Origin: Amphimedon queenslandica
Lineage: Eukaryota > Porifera > Demospongiae > Haplosclerida > Niphatidae
Direction: 5' to 3'
Length of the DNA: 64,000 nucleotides
Assembly (NCBI RefSeq): GCF_000090795.2
Contig: NW_003546275.1
Coordinates: 238,787-302,786 of the forward strand
Positions within the stretch are counted from its first letter, which is position 1. Each line of letters opens with the position of its first letter. A program made the position numbers and the translations under genes. Below are positions 62,201-64,000 of the stretch, in pieces. The notes under the pieces were generated by a model. That model was given only the letters and a program-made list of their open reading frames with translations. It made no database searches and was not told where the DNA came from.

Positions 62201-64000
62201 AGAGGGTGGTACCTTTGGTACTGTTACTGTACCATACATGATTGAAACAGCAGGAGCTAATGACCTCAGTCCTACTACTGGACTGCTAGTATTTCAAGAG
62301 CATGAAACTCAACAAGTAACCATATAATTATGAATATCATTCTATAAATATATACTTTATTTTTATTCCTTCTTTCTTTATTTCTCAGGTTATAAGGATA
62401 ACTGCAGTAGCTGATACAGAGCCTGAAATTGATGAGACCTATTCTATCTTCCTTGAGACACCAATCAGTCCAATTGCAAACGGTAGCAGTCTTATTGATG
62501 ATGAGTCGGTTGCCATGATAACAATTCCAGCCAATCAGAATCCTTACGGCACATTTGAACTTTATGCACCAAACAGGTTAGAAATGATTCAAGTATTAAA
62601 ACCAGGTGCTATTAAATTATTCTTATTTTAAAACTAGTCTCTCATCTCTGTCTGTTGAAGAGGATGTTGGTACAGTGAGATTGGAGCTAAGGAGAACCAC
62701 TCCTTCATTCAATGACATCATAGTTCACATAGCAACACTCAGTGATAGCAGTATGATGACTAATGACACTAATGGAACTATTGACTATACACCTGTGTAA
62801 GTGGACATTTATTGCTATGCGAAATCCTTATAGGAAACCCTGATGAGACATTTTAAAATATTTTTTTTATTTTATCTAGTTCTTCTCCTATTGTCTATGG
62901 AGCTAATGTTAGTATGATTGAGCTACCACTAGGCATATTGAATGATGATATACCAGAACTGGACGAGACACTTATAGTTCAATTGGTTAATGTGTCTGGA
63001 GGTGCTATGGTTGGTGATAATAGAGAAGTAACCATCACTGTCTTGACTAATGATGATGCTTATGGAGCCGTTGGATTTGCAGAGGTAAGAGTCACTACAT
63101 CATTATTACTATCCATTGATCAAAAAATCTATGTATAAACATACTCTTATTGTATTTTTGACCACATTCAATATTATTATTTCATGTATTTTATCATCTG
63201 CCTTTGTTTTTTTAACAGAGTTCTTTATCCGAGATTCTTTCTGAGCCAGAGTTTGGCCAAAGCACAGTTAATCTGGTGGTTGAAAGAACCGGTGGACTCT
63301 TGGGTAACATAACAGTTGCATGGTCACTATCTGGGGATCATTCCAGTGGAGAAGTAACACCTGCTAATGGAACTGTAAGGAGTGAGAGATAGAGAATGAG
63401 GGAGAGAGAACAAGAGGATGCACAGATGGAGCAGCTAATTTTTTATTATTGATCTTTTTGTTATCATTTTAGTTGACATTTAATGAAGGTCAGGAGTCAG
63501 ATATGATACAATTGACAGTATCTTCTGATGAGACTCCAGAGATAAGCGAATTGACTAATGTTGTATTGACGTCATTCATTGATAACGGAGTACCTGAGGG
63601 TGGGGACCAGACCAAAGGAGCTAGGATTATTGAGTCGAGGTCAACAGCAGTCATTACTGTAACAGCAAATGATAATCCTTTTGGATCAGTCTCATGGGCA
63701 GGTGCTGGTATCTCCATTGCTGCTACTGAGAGCAACTCTGGCAGCAATCCTGTAACACTGACCATACTGAGAGTATCAGGGAACCATGGAGACATTGAAG
63801 TGACTTACAGGTTAGCATTGTAGCCAGCATAATAATGAAGTTGTGCCACATATGAGTGTCTATTAACTTCTGATTGCCTTTCTATAGAACTACAGTTGAT
63901 GATTTTGCAATACCTGGTCAAGGAGCAGTAGCTGGTGCTGATTATGCTAATGTGTCAGAAGGACTAGCCACCATTAGGGACAGAGAGACCTCAACCACTA
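47283..64000 (+). CDS. ADGRV1 (VLGR1)-like giant Calx-beta adhesion GPCR, 5' part
   Basis: Exon 1 starts at ATG 47283 (MSVNLLHRLIT), spliced to VALLVISLFFHTAECEG, a good signal peptide. The window then encodes about 25 Calx-beta units, recognisable by repeated DD-x-PE-x-x-E-x-F motifs (for example NIPENNETFTV, DIPEINETFTF, ALPEFTESFFV). A concanavalin/LamG-like domain lies at about 53281-54140 after unit 10 (ALSFTGGSSSLVTV, SVWFIF, FYIDGT, QDVRIYE). A Cys-rich apple/PAN-like module lies at 59366-59558 after unit 17. Spot similarities to vertebrate ADGRV1, from memory, occur in the same order: NDTPLRF, SDSDDVYG, the LamG domain, STPTSGAS, VRAQG. The EAR repeats, GAIN region and 7TM are expected beyond the right edge and are not seen. 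More than 30 short exons; introns host a foldback element and a satellite array. Confidence 0.88.
48336..48699. mobile_element. Foldback/MITE-like element with internal minisatellite
   Basis: Ends are perfect 15-bp inverted repeats (TACTAGTGTTGTTTT on the left, its complement at 48685-48699). The interior is a tandem array of about six units of roughly 59 bp, each carrying TTTTAGTTAGTTATAGTTAG. Near the right end the motif is inverted (AACTAACTAAAAG), so the two ends can fold on each other. It begins five bases after the splice donor of an ADGRV1-like exon (exon end 48330) and occupies most of that intron. No coding capacity. Confidence 0.6.
53281..54140 (+). other. LamG/pentraxin-like domain region of ADGRV1-like gene
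   Basis: Two exons interrupting the Calx-beta series. They read TALSFTGGSSSLVTVPSA, then MSISVWFIFNGSVNGVLVGS, NTVYYGLALVSDTNQYIVRL, then EWHLLVLSVSGTSASFYIDG, GSQYFVGNLQDVRIYETSLD. This is the typical LamG/concanavalin beta-sandwich order. It occupies the same relative position, after about ten Calx-beta units, as in vertebrate ADGRV1 as I recall it. Confidence 0.8.
55935..57560 (+). repeat. Satellite array (subfamily B), 177-bp period with 354-bp dimer, ADGRV1-like intron
   Basis: Eight full units plus degenerate ends. CCATGGGCTATAGCC begins at 56142, 56319, 56496, 56673, 56850, 57027, 57204 and 57381, exactly 177 bp apart. Units 1-2 and 3-4 form two nearly identical 354-bp dimers (alternating GTGCTCGTAACTCAAAAAAT and GTGCTCATAACTCGAAAAAT). 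The last units are also near-identical to each other. The first unit, near 55981-56000, has a hybrid palindrome (GGCTATAGTACAG). The array fills a 1.7-kb intron. Confidence 0.95.
59366..59558 (+). other. Apple/PAN-like Cys module of ADGRV1-like gene
   Basis: One exon encoding NECGVKCVEDYTVCQSFAY, then STSLCQLYRSTVG and NTVQYYEAIPGQ. The C-x3-C, C-x-SF-x-Y and C-x-L spacing is that of apple/PAN modules. It interrupts a Calx-beta unit, whose remainder follows in the next exon. Vertebrate ADGRV1 has a similar Cys segment at the corresponding place, as I recall it. Confidence 0.6.
60440..60485 (+). repeat. Coding AAT/AAC repeat giving Asn run in ADGRV1-like protein
   Basis: AATAACAATAACAACAACAAC within an exon encodes an uninterrupted Asn run (about seven) in a loop of a Calx-beta unit. 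A TTG/TTA repeat follows in the next intron. Confidence 0.75.

Noticed and set aside
47283-64000. Sponge aggregation factor (AF) gene instead of ADGRV1
   Set aside because: AF proteins also carry many Calx-beta units, but the LamG and Cys modules and the order of local motifs fit ADGRV1 better. Not fully excluded, because the 3' half lies outside the window.

Overview
The window is eukaryotic and animal-like. Genes are split by many short GT-AG introns (often 50-150 bp), intergenic gaps are mostly a few hundred bases, and composition is AT-rich with many ATT/AAT and CT microsatellites. Animal genes such as rotatin, ADGRV1, TPPP and an ankyrin/SOCS-box protein, packed at about 15 genes in 64 kb, suggest an early-branching compact animal genome. 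A demosponge such as Amphimedon is my best inference; no alignment was run.

Layout from left to right: septin-7-like (-), GINS2 (+), RMDN1-like (-), V-ATPase subunit d (+), PSKH1-like kinase (-), small glycine-rich membrane protein (+), TPPP (-), ankyrin/SOCS-box protein (+), giant coiled-coil protein (-), DDX27 helicase (+), intronless 380-residue protein (-), alanine aminotransferase (+), rotatin (-), TPMT-like methyltransferase (+), and the 5' part of an ADGRV1-like Calx-beta giant (+) that runs off the right edge. The first 14 genes alternate strictly minus/plus, forming seven consecutive head-to-head pairs with 112-704 bp between start codons. For 14 of these 15 genes I placed coding exons by splice signals and by matching conserved protein sequence. 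The summed exon lengths are divisible by three for septin, GINS2, RMDN, V-ATPase d, PSKH1, the membrane protein, TPPP, ANK-SOCS, coiled-coil, DDX27, GPT and TPMT. A further candidate gene of three exons lies antisense inside a 2.1-kb DDX27 intron.

The most striking non-genic signal is a dispersed intronic satellite superfamily. Units of about 176-185 bp share a conserved core of about 65 bp and a 22-bp palindrome centred on CTATAG. It occurs at seven places in introns of six genes, in both orientations, as two diverged subfamilies (palindrome flanks CCCTGTA or CCATGGG). One array shows a recently duplicated 354-bp dimer. Two short inverted-repeat elements (MITE-like) also sit in introns.

Functionally the genes are housekeeping (replication, V-ATPase, ribosome biogenesis, amino acid metabolism) mixed with cytoskeletal and ciliary genes (septin, RMDN, TPPP, rotatin, ADGRV1). 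I saw no retrovirus-like, Polinton-like or CRISPR element and no RNA gene I could support.
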